The notes under the pieces: model-generated
The model's database searches: none
The model's input: the letters and a program-made list of their open reading frames with translations, nothing else
What the model was told of the DNA's origin: nothing
In this document: positions 1-7,738 of the stretch, in pieces
How positions within the stretch are numbered: position 1 is the first letter of the stretch
How the letters are laid out: every line of letters starts with the position of its first letter
Position numbers and translations under genes: made by a program
Origin: an uncultured Romboutsia sp.
GTDB lineage: Bacteria > Bacillota > Clostridia > Peptostreptococcales > Peptostreptococcaceae
DNA length: 35,115 bases
Assembly: GCA_937880075.1 (NCBI GenBank)
Contig: CALFLM010000089.1
Location: 1-35,115, forward strand
Direction of reading: 5' to 3'

Positions 1-252
1 GTAAATATATAAGAGAGGTTCTTGAAGAAGAGAATATATTTTTGGTATATATATTGTAACATCATCTAAGCTAGTAATAGAATTATAGATAAGTTCAGCA
101 TTATCTTCTATATTATTAATATTAAGATCTAAGCTTAATATTATATCACTAAACAAATAGACATCTAGTATATTTGAATTATCTCTAAATATCAATTTCA
201 TCCCTTTATTGTATTTAAGTAAATTTTGTAAAATATCATAATTAATTTTCAT
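1..252 (-). CDS. Hypothetical protein, N-terminal part (runs off left edge)
   Basis: An open frame of 84 codons reads leftward from an ATG at 252 to the window edge without a stop. It starts MKINYDILQNLLKYNKGMK and continues with alternating acidic and aliphatic stretches, without a visible signal peptide or membrane segment. A purine-rich GGGGG ribosome-binding site lies about 6 bases before the ATG, and a good promoter (TTGAAC, 17 bases, TATTAT) lies further upstream, so the start is believable. The gene is divergent from larE. I do not recognise the family from this fragment, and the C-terminal part is outside the window. Confidence 0.6.
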   Translation of the reverse strand, partial: MKINYDILQNLLKYNKGMKLIFRDNSNILDVYLFSDIILSLDLNINNIEDNAELIYNSITSLDDVTIYIPKIYSLLQEPLLYIY

Positions 253-279
253 ATGTTACCCCCTGTCTATGATAATTTT

Positions 280-308
280 ATAATACAATAAATACCAATA
301 AAGTTCAA
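280..308 (-). promoter_or_regulatory. Predicted sigma-A promoter for the leftward partial gene
   Basis: Read on the minus strand, TTGAAC (303-308) is followed after exactly 17 bases by TATTAT (280-285). It lies 28 bases before the start codon at 252. It is back to back with the larE promoter. Confidence 0.5.
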
Positions 309-334
309 ATTTAAATCATTAGTATAAATTAAAT

Positions 335-363
335 TTGATTTATATCAATACATTTTATATAAT
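335..363 (+). promoter_or_regulatory. Predicted sigma-A promoter of larE
   Basis: TTGATT at 335-340 and a perfect TATAAT at 358-363 are separated by 17 bases. The predicted transcript start (about 370) leaves a leader of about 20 bases before the ATG at 392. This also argues against an upstream start at 335, which would lie inside the promoter. Confidence 0.6.
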
Positions 364-391
364 TAATTTATTATACTTTGGAGGGAATCTT

Positions 392-1189
392 ATGGAAGTT
401 AATACAAAATTAGACAACCTAAGAAAGAGGCTATTAGAATTAGAAAGTGTAGTAATAGCTTATTCAGGAGGAGTAGATAGCAACTTTTTACTTAAGGTTG
501 CAAAAGATACCTTAAAAGATAAAGTCATTGCAGTAACACTTCATGCAATGATGCATTCAGATAGAGAAGTAGATGAAGCTAGAAATTATACTAAGGAATT
601 TGGTGTTAATCATATAGTTGTTAATGTTGATAATTTTAAAGTTGAAAAATTTATAGAAAATAATAGTGATAGATGTTATCACTGTAAAAAAGAAGTATTT
701 AAAACTGTAAAAGAGATTGCAGCTAAACATAATATAAAGTATGTACTAGATGGAACTAACTTAGACGATTTAGGTGATTTTAGGCCAGGTCTTAAAGCAC
801 TTGAAGAATTAAATATAATAAGCCCACTTAAAGAGTGTGGATTAACAAAAGAAGATATAAGGCAACTTTCAAAATATATGGAACTTAACACTTATAATAA
901 GCCTGCTTTTGCATGTCTTGCAACTAGAATACCATATGGTACGAAAATAACAAAAGAATTGCTTAAAAAAATAGAAAAAAGTGAAGAATACTTAATAAGT
1001 ATAGGATTTAATCAATTTAGAGTAAGAGCTCATAGTGACATTGCAAGAATAGAAGTAGGTAAGAATGAAATATATAAATTTTTCAATGAAGATTTATTAA
1101 ATAAAACTGATAAAAAATTAAAAGAAATAGGATTTAAATATGTAACCCTAGATATGGCAGGATACGAAATGGGAAGCATGAATAAGTAG
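392..1189 (+). CDS. larE: LarE-type ATP-dependent sulfur transferase (PP-loop)
   Basis: LarE adenylates a pyridinium dicarboxylate carboxyl group and inserts sulfur, a step in making the nickel-pincer cofactor of lactate racemase. The 265-residue protein has the PP-loop SGGVDS at residues 25-30. It also has C95-x2-C98 in RCYHCKK and C175 in PAFACLATRIPYG, the position of the sacrificial cysteine of Lactobacillus plantarum LarE. Three conserved cysteines are the pattern known for LarE proteins that carry a [4Fe-4S] cluster and transfer sulfur without sacrificing a cysteine; assigning this protein to that class is an inference. The frame is open from 335, but the ATG at 392 is chosen because GGAGGG lies 6 bases before it and the promoter covers 335-363. 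The next gene follows after 18 bases. No larA, larB or larC is in the window, so its role in lactate racemisation is unproven. Confidence 0.88.
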   Translation: MEVNTKLDNLRKRLLELESVVIAYSGGVDSNFLLKVAKDTLKDKVIAVTLHAMMHSDREVDEARNYTKEFGVNHIVVNVDNFKVEKFIENNSDRCYHCKKEVFKTVKEIAAKHNIKYVLDGTNLDDLGDFRPGLKALEELNIISPLKECGLTKEDIRQLSKYMELNTYNKPAFACLATRIPYGTKITKELLKKIEKSEEYLISIGFNQFRVRAHSDIARIEVGKNEIYKFFNEDLLNKTDKKLKEIGFKYVTLDMAGYEMGSMNK

Positions 1190-1207
1190 TACATTTAGGA
1201 GGATTAC

Positions 1208-2353
1208 ATGAATAAAAGTTATACATTAATATCACCTTGCTTTTTCGGTATGGAAAAAATGTTAGCGAGAGAGATAAAGGATTTAGGATTTGAAATAATC
1301 AAAACAGAAGATGGAAGAGTTACATATAAAACTGGTGAAGATGGAATAGCTAAGGCTAATATGTGGTTAAGATGTGCAGAAAGAGTTCATCTTAAGATAG
1401 CAGAATTTGAAGCAAAAACATTTGATGAGTTATTTGAAAATACTAAAAGAATAAATTGGTCAAGATATATTCCATATGGAGCACAATTTCCAGTATCAAA
1501 AGCATCATCTATAAAATCAAAATTATATTCTACGACAGATATACAAGCTATAGTAAAAAAAGCTATAGTTGATAGTCTTAAGAAAAGTTACATGGAAACT
1601 GGTATGCTAAAGGAAGATAAAGAAAAGTATCCGATATATGTATTTTTACATAAGGATAAAGTTACTATATCAATAGATACAACTGGAGATGCACTTCATA
1701 AAAGAGGATACAGAGAAAAAGCAAATAAAGCTCCAATAAGAGAAACTTTAGCTGCTGGGATTATGAGTTTAGTGCCATGGAAGCCAGGGAGAATATTAGT
1801 AGATCCAATGTGTGGATCTGGAACTATGCTTATAGAAGCTGCAATGATGGGTATAAATATGGCACCTGGTCTTAATCGTGAATTTATATCGGAAAAATGG
1901 AGAACATTAGATAAAAAAATCTGGTGGGATACTAGAAAAGATGCTTTTGATAAAATAGATAACGATGTGGAATTTAAAATATATGGATATGATATAGATG
2001 AAGAAGCACTAGAAATTGCAAAAGAAAATGCTGAAATAGCAGGAGTGGATGAATATATAGAGTTTAAATTAGGCAATGCAATAGATTTTAAAAGTGATGA
2101 AGAATATGGCTTTATAGTTACAAACCCTCCATATGGAGAAAGGCTAGAAGATAAAGAAAGTGTACAAAGCTTATATAAACACTTAGGATATACATTTAGA
2201 AATTTAAAGAATTGGTCATATTATTTAATAACTTCATATGAGGACTTTGAAAAAGAATTTGGACAAGAGGCAGATAAAAGAAGAAAATTATATAACGGAA
2301 TGCTTAAAACTAACTTGTATCAGTATATAGGGCCACGTCCACCTAAAAAATAA
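1208..2353 (+). CDS. THUMP-domain class I SAM-dependent RNA methyltransferase (RlmL/YpsC family)
   Basis: This protein is predicted to methylate a guanine base in rRNA, probably 23S, using S-adenosylmethionine. The 381-residue protein has an N-terminal ferredoxin-like/THUMP region (about residues 1-160). A Rossmann methyltransferase domain follows, with the SAM-binding motif VDPMCGSGTMLIEAA near residue 198 and the catalytic TNPPYGERL near residue 304. The NPPY motif marks amino-group methylation of bases. The length matches the Gram-positive YpsC form, which lacks the RlmK half found in enterobacterial RlmL. AGGAGG lies just before the ATG. It follows larE by 18 bases and is probably co-transcribed with it. 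The exact target nucleotide cannot be read from sequence. Confidence 0.88.
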   Translation: MNKSYTLISPCFFGMEKMLAREIKDLGFEIIKTEDGRVTYKTGEDGIAKANMWLRCAERVHLKIAEFEAKTFDELFENTKRINWSRYIPYGAQFPVSKASSIKSKLYSTTDIQAIVKKAIVDSLKKSYMETGMLKEDKEKYPIYVFLHKDKVTISIDTTGDALHKRGYREKANKAPIRETLAAGIMSLVPWKPGRILVDPMCGSGTMLIEAAMMGINMAPGLNREFISEKWRTLDKKIWWDTRKDAFDKIDNDVEFKIYGYDIDEEALEIAKENAEIAGVDEYIEFKLGNAIDFKSDEEYGFIVTNPPYGERLEDKESVQSLYKHLGYTFRNLKNWSYYLITSYEDFEKEFGQEADKRRKLYNGMLKTNLYQYIGPRPPKK

Positions 2354-2363
2354 TTAATAATTT

Positions 2364-2408
2364 CCCCCTTAAGATAATATATATAACATAAAGAGTATTT
2401 TAAGGGGG
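2364..2408 (+). promoter_or_regulatory. Hairpin that buries the ribosome-binding site of the next gene
   Basis: CCCCCTTAA (2364-2372) is perfectly complementary to TTAAGGGGG (2400-2408). The stem extends through one G-U pair to about 13 pairs (2364-2376 with 2396-2408), leaving a 19-base loop. The 3' arm is the GGGGG ribosome-binding site of the gene starting at 2416. No U-run follows the stem on either strand, so a factor-independent terminator is unlikely. Control of translation is inferred from this placement. Confidence 0.6.
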
Positions 2409-2415
2409 TGTAATT

Positions 2416-3354
2416 ATGTTAAGACTAAGTGGTAGAAGTCGTAATAAAAGTATGAAAAATAAGCACTCAAAAAAATTAGAAAAAAATACACAAGAAAAAT
2501 CAAAGTATGAAGAAGATTACAATGAGATAATATTAAATGATTTAGTTCCAGATGAAAATAAACAAGAATTGGGATTAGATAATGAGTCTGATCAAAAAAA
2601 ACAAGGTGGACTTAAATTAAATTTTGCTTTAGGTGGTAAAAATCGACCTAATAAAAATAAACATCATAATCAACATCAAAATCAAGAACAAGACGCTTCT
2701 GATATAGTAGAAAGTGTTCAGACTAACAAACATCAATCACCAGAAGATATGGTAGAAACTAGCAAGACTAAAAATTCACCAAGACCTAAAAGAAGACCTA
2801 ACCATAAAAAGCAATCAAATAATAATCAAGAAATTCAAAATAATGAAAATTTAAAGAACCATAAATTACAAAGTAAAAATGAGCATAATAATAAAGAGCA
2901 ACATGGACATAATAAAACTACTAAAAGTGAAGAAAATCAAGGTAAACCTGGTTATGGAAAACAAGCTCATCATAAAAATGGATCAGGGAAAAGTAGTAAA
3001 AAAACTAATAGCAAATTGAAAAAGTCACAAAATAATGATAAAAAATCTACAAATTATTCACAAGAAAAAACTAAAAGTTCAAATCAAAAGATAATAAATC
3101 CTAAAAAAAGAAAAAGACCACCTGTTAATAAAGAAGAGATAGAAGATGAAGTAAGAAGCTTAGAAAAAGTAGAACCTGAAGTTGAAATAGAAGTGAAAGA
3201 AGATAGTCAAGATATAATAACATTTAGAGGAGAAGAAAGTATAAAAGAAAATAATAGTCAGGAAGAATTTCAACAAAAAGCTTCAGAGATAAAAGAAGTA
3301 CAAAGTAGATTTGAAAATATTGTTTGGTCAGAGGATAAGTTTCCTAAAAAATAA
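2416..3354 (+). CDS. Lysine/asparagine/glutamine-rich disordered protein of unknown function
   Basis: The 312-residue product is almost entirely low complexity, rich in K, N, Q, E, H and S. It has basic patches such as PKRRPNHKK and PKKRKRPP, an acidic stretch near residues 240-265 (EEIEDEVRSLEKVEPEVEIE) and a final block ending IVWSEDKFPKK. There is no signal peptide, membrane helix or recognisable fold. Long basic tails of this kind often bind nucleic acid or ribosomes, but nothing here proves that. The ATG at 2416 follows GGGGGTG by 6 bases, and that site is in a hairpin. A strong terminator at 3389-3420 ends the gene. It is real by codon pattern, ribosome-binding site and terminator, but I do not recognise a family. 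Confidence 0.72.
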   Translation: MLRLSGRSRNKSMKNKHSKKLEKNTQEKSKYEEDYNEIILNDLVPDENKQELGLDNESDQKKQGGLKLNFALGGKNRPNKNKHHNQHQNQEQDASDIVESVQTNKHQSPEDMVETSKTKNSPRPKRRPNHKKQSNNNQEIQNNENLKNHKLQSKNEHNNKEQHGHNKTTKSEENQGKPGYGKQAHHKNGSGKSSKKTNSKLKKSQNNDKKSTNYSQEKTKSSNQKIINPKKRKRPPVNKEEIEDEVRSLEKVEPEVEIEVKEDSQDIITFRGEESIKENNSQEEFQQKASEIKEVQSRFENIVWSEDKFPKK

Positions 3355-3388
3355 TAATAAATATATATAAATAGTGTTAAAATATAAA

Positions 3389-3420
3389 AAGCTTAGTATT
3401 TATACTAAGCTTATTTATTT
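3389..3420 (+). terminator. Rho-independent terminator
   Basis: AAGCTTAGTA (3389-3398) and TACTAAGCTT (3403-3412) form a perfect 10-bp stem with a TTTA loop. It is followed by a T-rich tail at 3413-3420 (ATTTATTT). It ends the transcript of the 312-residue protein. Confidence 0.75.
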
Positions 3421-3423
3421 TGA

Positions 3424-3536
3424 TAAGCGGATGTATCAAAAATGATTTGTCAACACGTTTCAAAGCGGTAGTTATGATATATCATTGGCGACATGAAGCT
3501 ATTTGATGATACGTAGCTTAAGCGAAGCAAATTTTA
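3424..3536 (+). repeat. Dispersed intergenic repeat, copy A
   Basis: This shares ordered blocks with 33841-33934: CGGATGTATC (3428-3437), GATATATCATTGGCGA (3476-3491) followed by CATG, and a 3' end GCGAAGCAAATTTT. GATGTATC can pair with GATATATC (one G-U pair), closing a 38-base loop. AAGCTA and TAGCTT at about 3497-3520 can form a second hairpin. The element lies between a terminator and the ribosome-binding site of the HD-domain gene, so it forms or contains that gene's leader. No coding frame is evident. Confidence 0.5.
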
Positions 3537-3556
3537 TATTATAAGAGGGTGATTTT

Positions 3557-4171
3557 ATGAACAATGAAGAGATATTTGTAAAAATAAATGAAATTTTATT
3601 AAAAAGTTTGAAACCATCTGAGGAATTAGAACGTCTAATAATAGAGGGATATTTAGATAAAGAACCATTTAATAAAATAAAAAAGTTAAATGATGTAGAA
3701 CAAAATCCAAAATACCATCCTGAAGGAAGTGTTTTAAAGCATGTGTTTTTAGTAGTAGACATAGCAAGTGAGTATAAAAAATATTCAAATGATGAGAAAG
3801 TATTTATGTGGGCAGCACTTTTACATGATATAGGAAAACTAACTACTACAAAAGTGATAAAAAATAGAATAACTTCATATAACCATGATACAGAAGGTAA
3901 GGATATAGCAATGAATATTCTAAATGAACTAACTGATGATGAAGATTTTAAACAAAAAGTATCTAATCTAGTACGATGGCATATGCAACCATTATTTTAT
4001 GATAAAAATCTTCCATTTTTTCAACCACAAGATATGATAAATGATGTAGAATATAAAGAGGTAGCATTACTATCTTTATGTGATAGACTTGGAAGAGGAA
4101 ATTTAGATGAAGACAGAATAAAAGAGGAGAAAGAAAGGGTAGAAAATTTCAAAGCGTATTTTGAAAAATAA
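3557..4171 (+). CDS. HD-domain phosphohydrolase, related to the HD domain of tRNA nucleotidyltransferases
   Basis: HD-domain proteins are metal-dependent phosphohydrolases. The 204-residue protein has an upstream metal-ligand histidine in GSVLKHVFLV, the core motif LLHDIGK at about residue 89 and a following YNHDTEG histidine. The order HPEGSV-H, HDIGK and NHD resembles the HD domain of CCA-adding enzymes and poly(A) polymerases, here without a nucleotidyltransferase domain. The ATG has GAGGGTG in front, 8 bases away. The lipoprotein and two-component genes follow closely (19-base gap), so an operon is likely. The substrate is unknown. Confidence 0.78.
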   Translation: MNNEEIFVKINEILLKSLKPSEELERLIIEGYLDKEPFNKIKKLNDVEQNPKYHPEGSVLKHVFLVVDIASEYKKYSNDEKVFMWAALLHDIGKLTTTKVIKNRITSYNHDTEGKDIAMNILNELTDDEDFKQKVSNLVRWHMQPLFYDKNLPFFQPQDMINDVEYKEVALLSLCDRLGRGNLDEDRIKEEKERVENFKAYFEK

Positions 4172-4190
4172 CTAAATAGGGAGGTTTTGG

Positions 4191-5558
4191 ATGAAGTTAT
4201 TTAAGTTAACTGCTTTATCAGCTTTGTTAATGATTACATTAAGTGGATGTAGCTTAAACTCTGAATCACCAGAACAACTTATAAAGGAAAAACCAGTTTA
4301 CAGTGAAGAAAGTTTAATATTATATAAACAAATAGAGAAGCTTTTACCATCTCTAAATTTTTCGCTATTGCTTCCGCGAAACTCAAGTGAAGTTGCAAAA
4401 ATAAATGAGGTTGACCTAGATAAAGATGGAGAAAAAGAGTTAGTAGTTTTTGAAAAAAAAGAGGATGTAAATGAAAATAAAACTGAAGTAGGATTTATGG
4501 TACTTAAAAAGGATACAAATGGAGAATATCAAGAAGAAGGAAACGTATTAGAAGGTGGGGAAACTATAGAATATGCGAACTTTTATGATTTAGATAAAGA
4601 TAACCATTTAGAAATAATTCTGCTTATAAAAAAACAAGATAAAACTAATATGTACATATATAAGTTTGAAGACCATAAGATAAATAAAGTAGATACTTTA
4701 AATCCATATTGGATAGAAGATAAAGATAATCTTACTGATATGAAAATTAAGGTAGAATATATTGATGATGATGATATTTTAGATATATTGCTTTTAAACT
4801 ATAATCCTAAAATAAATAAAGTTTATTCAAGCCTATTAAATTTTGATGGTAAAATTAAATTTTCAGATTATATAGAGTTTGAAAATGTTAAAAATCTTAA
4901 TAACCTATATATAACATATGGACAAGTAGATGCTAATAAAAATGGAATTGTATTAGATATTCCAAATCTTAAAGAAAATAATTATAGAACTCAAATATTA
5001 TATACTAATGCTAAAAAGTTAGAAAAGGTATTTAAAGATGATGATAAAAATTTAATAAAACCATACTATATACCAGTTGAAGATATAAATAAAGACCAAG
5101 TTCTTGAAATACCAATAGTAGCAGGAAGTAGTAGTATATATACATTACAATCATCATCTACAGTAAGTTGGTATAGATGGAATGGAAAGTATAATGAAGA
5201 TGCTAGATTGGTATTTAATAGTAGCATATATTATAACTATAAATATAATTTTAAATTAGATATACCCAATAACTTAGTAAATAAAATATATAGTGAACAA
5301 GAGTATCAAGGTGAAAATACTTTATTTAAGTTTTACTACAATGATTCAGTAGAAAATAAGCCTAAAAATATTTTTACAATAATTGTATCTCCTAAGCTTG
5401 TTTCAGATGAAGGGAAAAATATAACTAATAAACCATCTATAATACTTTCGGAAAATTATGATAATACATTTATATTACAAAAAAATAATGAAAAATTGTT
5501 AGAGACTTTAAATATAACTACAGAAGCATTAATGGATTATTTTTCATTAATCTATTGA
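4191..5558 (+). CDS. Lipoprotein with FG-GAP/VCBS-like acidic repeats
   Basis: The 455-residue protein begins with a lipoprotein signal: MKLF, a hydrophobic core and the lipobox LSGC, with lipidated C20. Acidic repeats of the form DLDKDGEKEL, DLDKDNHLEI, YIDDDDILDI and VEDINKDQVLEI recur at intervals. They resemble calcium-binding loops of FG-GAP/VCBS beta-propeller proteins, so a membrane-anchored extracytoplasmic propeller is inferred. GGGAGG lies before the ATG. It lies 21 bases before the start of a response regulator, with the histidine kinase after that. This suggests it is either a sensory partner or a target of that two-component system. Confidence 0.75.
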   Translation: MKLFKLTALSALLMITLSGCSLNSESPEQLIKEKPVYSEESLILYKQIEKLLPSLNFSLLLPRNSSEVAKINEVDLDKDGEKELVVFEKKEDVNENKTEVGFMVLKKDTNGEYQEEGNVLEGGETIEYANFYDLDKDNHLEIILLIKKQDKTNMYIYKFEDHKINKVDTLNPYWIEDKDNLTDMKIKVEYIDDDDILDILLLNYNPKINKVYSSLLNFDGKIKFSDYIEFENVKNLNNLYITYGQVDANKNGIVLDIPNLKENNYRTQILYTNAKKLEKVFKDDDKNLIKPYYIPVEDINKDQVLEIPIVAGSSSIYTLQSSSTVSWYRWNGKYNEDARLVFNSSIYYNYKYNFKLDIPNNLVNKIYSEQEYQGENTLFKFYYNDSVENKPKNIFTIIVSPKLVSDEGKNITNKPSIILSENYDNTFILQKNNEKLLETLNITTEALMDYFSLIY

Positions 5559-5579
5559 TATTTGTTTGGGAGGATTTGT

Positions 5580-6278
5580 ATGAAGGAAAAAATATTAATA
5601 TTAGAAGATGAAATAGGAATAAGAAGTTTTGTAAGTATAAATTTAAAAAGAGAAGGATATGAGGTAATAGAAACCGGATGTGGTCAAGAAGCTATAGATA
5701 AGATAAAAAATGAAAAAAATATATCTTTAGCACTTTTAGATGTAATGTTACCAGATATGAGTGGAATAGAAGTCTGTAAATATATAAGACAAAATTTTGA
5801 CCAAGTTGGTATTATAATGCTTACTGCTAAAGTACAAGAAGAAGATAAAATAGAAGGATTCATATCTGGTGCTGATGATTATATGGTAAAGCCATTTAGT
5901 ATAAAAGAGTTATTATTTAGAGTAAGTGCTTTACTTAGAAGAATCAAAAAAGATGATACTATAAATACTAATGAAATAATATCACTACCTTTTATTCTTA
6001 ATTTAGATAAAAGAAAGTTATTTAAAGATGGTAAAGAAATAGAACTTACACCAACAGAGTTTTCAATAGTAAAATATTTAATTACTAATGCAAAAAAATC
6101 TTTAAGTAGAGATCAAATACTTGAAGAAGTTTGGGGAAGTAACTATCTTTATGATTTTAAAATAGTGGATGTAAATATAAGAAGAATAAGAAATAAAATA
6201 GAGGATGACCCATCAAAACCTAAATATATACAAACTGTTTGGGGATATGGATATTGTTTTAGAAAGGAAGAACAATAG
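5580..6278 (+). CDS. OmpR/PhoB-family response regulator
   Basis: This is a DNA-binding regulator switched on by phosphorylation from the adjacent histidine kinase. The 232-residue protein has a receiver domain with the acidic pair E9-D10, phospho-acceptor D54 in LLDVMLP, T82 in MLTAK and K104 in VKPF. A C-terminal winged helix contains ELTPTEFSIVKYL and the ending YIQTVWGYGYCF. The frame is open from a TTG at 5562, but the ATG at 5580 is chosen because GGGAGGA lies 5 bases before it. The stop overlaps the kinase start by one base, so translation is coupled. Target genes are not evident. Confidence 0.92.
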   Translation: MKEKILILEDEIGIRSFVSINLKREGYEVIETGCGQEAIDKIKNEKNISLALLDVMLPDMSGIEVCKYIRQNFDQVGIIMLTAKVQEEDKIEGFISGADDYMVKPFSIKELLFRVSALLRRIKKDDTINTNEIISLPFILNLDKRKLFKDGKEIELTPTEFSIVKYLITNAKKSLSRDQILEEVWGSNYLYDFKIVDVNIRRIRNKIEDDPSKPKYIQTVWGYGYCFRKEEQ

Positions 6279-7714
6279 TGCTACATTTTGAAGGGCTAAG
6301 AAAAAGAGTAATTAAAAATTATTTTATAATAATTATAATAACTGTTACTTTATTTGAAGGTTTATTTATATTTTATATTCAGAATTATTACTATGATTCT
6401 GTAAGACAAAGTTTAAAAAATCAAGTTGAGTATACAAACTCTGTATATAATACAAGTATAAATAATATAGAAAATACTACTTTTGATGAAAAAATAAGTA
6501 ATATACTAGATAAACAAATAGTTGGAGGAAGTTCAAAGTATGCAACTCAAGTAATAAATAAAGATAAGTATATTATAATTGACCAGTATGGAATAAAAAA
6601 ACATGAGAAAATAGAAGCTGAAGATGTAGATAAGGCATTAAAGGGTGTAAAGGATTTATATCCTATAACTCATAAGATAGAATCTACTAATGAACATGTA
6701 ATGAGTATATCTGTACCTATAAAGATAAATAATGTAATAGAAGGTGCTATAAGATATACTGTTTCACTAACAGATATAGATGCTACTATATTTAAGTTGG
6801 CACTTGGATTAATACTTGCAGGTATATTTATATTAATAATAGCCATATCTTTAAGCTTAAGATTTGCAGAAACTATAATTCAGCCACTTATAGAGTTAAA
6901 AGAATTTGCAAATGAGTTAGCACATGGTAACTTTAGTATAAAACTAAAAGATACTAGTATATCAAATGATGAGATAGGAGATTTGGCAAAGACATTTGTA
7001 CATATGGCTGCTGAAATAGATAAAAGTGAAAAATTAAAAGAAGAGTTCATATCATCAATATCTCATGAACTTAGAACTCCACTTACATCAATAAAGGGAT
7101 GGAGTGAAACTTTAGGATATGAAGGTATAACAAGAGATGAACTTGATTTAGGTCTTGGAATAATTCAAGATGAAACTGAAAGACTTATAAAGCTTGTTGA
7201 AGAGTTGCTTGATTTTTCAAGGCTAGCATCTGATAGGATAAAGTTAAAAATAGATACGGTAGATATAAAAAGGCTAGCAATAGGAGTTGTGAATCAGCTT
7301 AAGGTAAAATCGAGTGAGAAAGATATAAGTTTAAGTGCAAAGTTTGAAACTGAAAATATTGATTTAATTCAAGGTGATAAGGATAGACTTAGACAGGTTT
7401 TAATAAATTTAATTCAAAACTCTATAAAATTTACTGATGAAGGTGGATTTATAAACATTATAGTATCTCAGGATGAAGAGTACACAACTATGAAGGTAGT
7501 AGATAACGGAGCTGGTATAGAAAAAGAAAATTTAGAAAAAGTTTTAGATAAATTCTTCCAAGAAGATTATAATAAGTCAGGAAGTGGTTTAGGACTTGCT
7601 ATAAGCAATGAAATAGTAAAGCTTCATGGAGGGAAGATGGTACTTAACAGCAAAAAAGGAGTAGGAACCTCTATAACTGTAAAAATAAAAAATACACTTA
7701 TAAAATCTATATAA
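6278..7714 (+). CDS. Membrane sensor histidine kinase
   Basis: The 478-residue kinase has a membrane helix at about 11-33, an extracytoplasmic sensing region of about 140 residues and a second helix at about 174-196. A HAMP linker, a HisKA domain with phospho-acceptor H263 in SISHELRTPLTS and an ATPase domain follow. The ATPase motifs are NLIQNSIKFTDEGG (N box), DNGAGIE (G1) and GSGLGLAI (G2). The start is a GTG at 6278 overlapping the stop of the response regulator, with GGAAG upstream. The outside domain has the length of a PAS-like (dCache/PDC) sensor, but no ligand can be assigned. It pairs with the response regulator and probably with the upstream lipoprotein. Confidence 0.92.
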   Translation: MLHFEGLRKRVIKNYFIIIIITVTLFEGLFIFYIQNYYYDSVRQSLKNQVEYTNSVYNTSINNIENTTFDEKISNILDKQIVGGSSKYATQVINKDKYIIIDQYGIKKHEKIEAEDVDKALKGVKDLYPITHKIESTNEHVMSISVPIKINNVIEGAIRYTVSLTDIDATIFKLALGLILAGIFILIIAISLSLRFAETIIQPLIELKEFANELAHGNFSIKLKDTSISNDEIGDLAKTFVHMAAEIDKSEKLKEEFISSISHELRTPLTSIKGWSETLGYEGITRDELDLGLGIIQDETERLIKLVEELLDFSRLASDRIKLKIDTVDIKRLAIGVVNQLKVKSSEKDISLSAKFETENIDLIQGDKDRLRQVLINLIQNSIKFTDEGGFINIIVSQDEEYTTMKVVDNGAGIEKENLEKVLDKFFQEDYNKSGSGLGLAISNEIVKLHGGKMVLNSKKGVGTSITVKIKNTLIKSI

Positions 7715-7738
7715 GCTTAAAATAGAAAGAGGAATAAT

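Noticed and set aside
335..391. An upstream start of larE giving 19 extra residues
   Set aside because: These bases contain the -35 and -10 boxes, and no ribosome-binding site precedes 335.
1696..2076. A 126-codon minus-strand frame inside the methyltransferase gene
   Set aside because: It lies wholly in the catalytic domain of a recognised gene and mirrors its codons.
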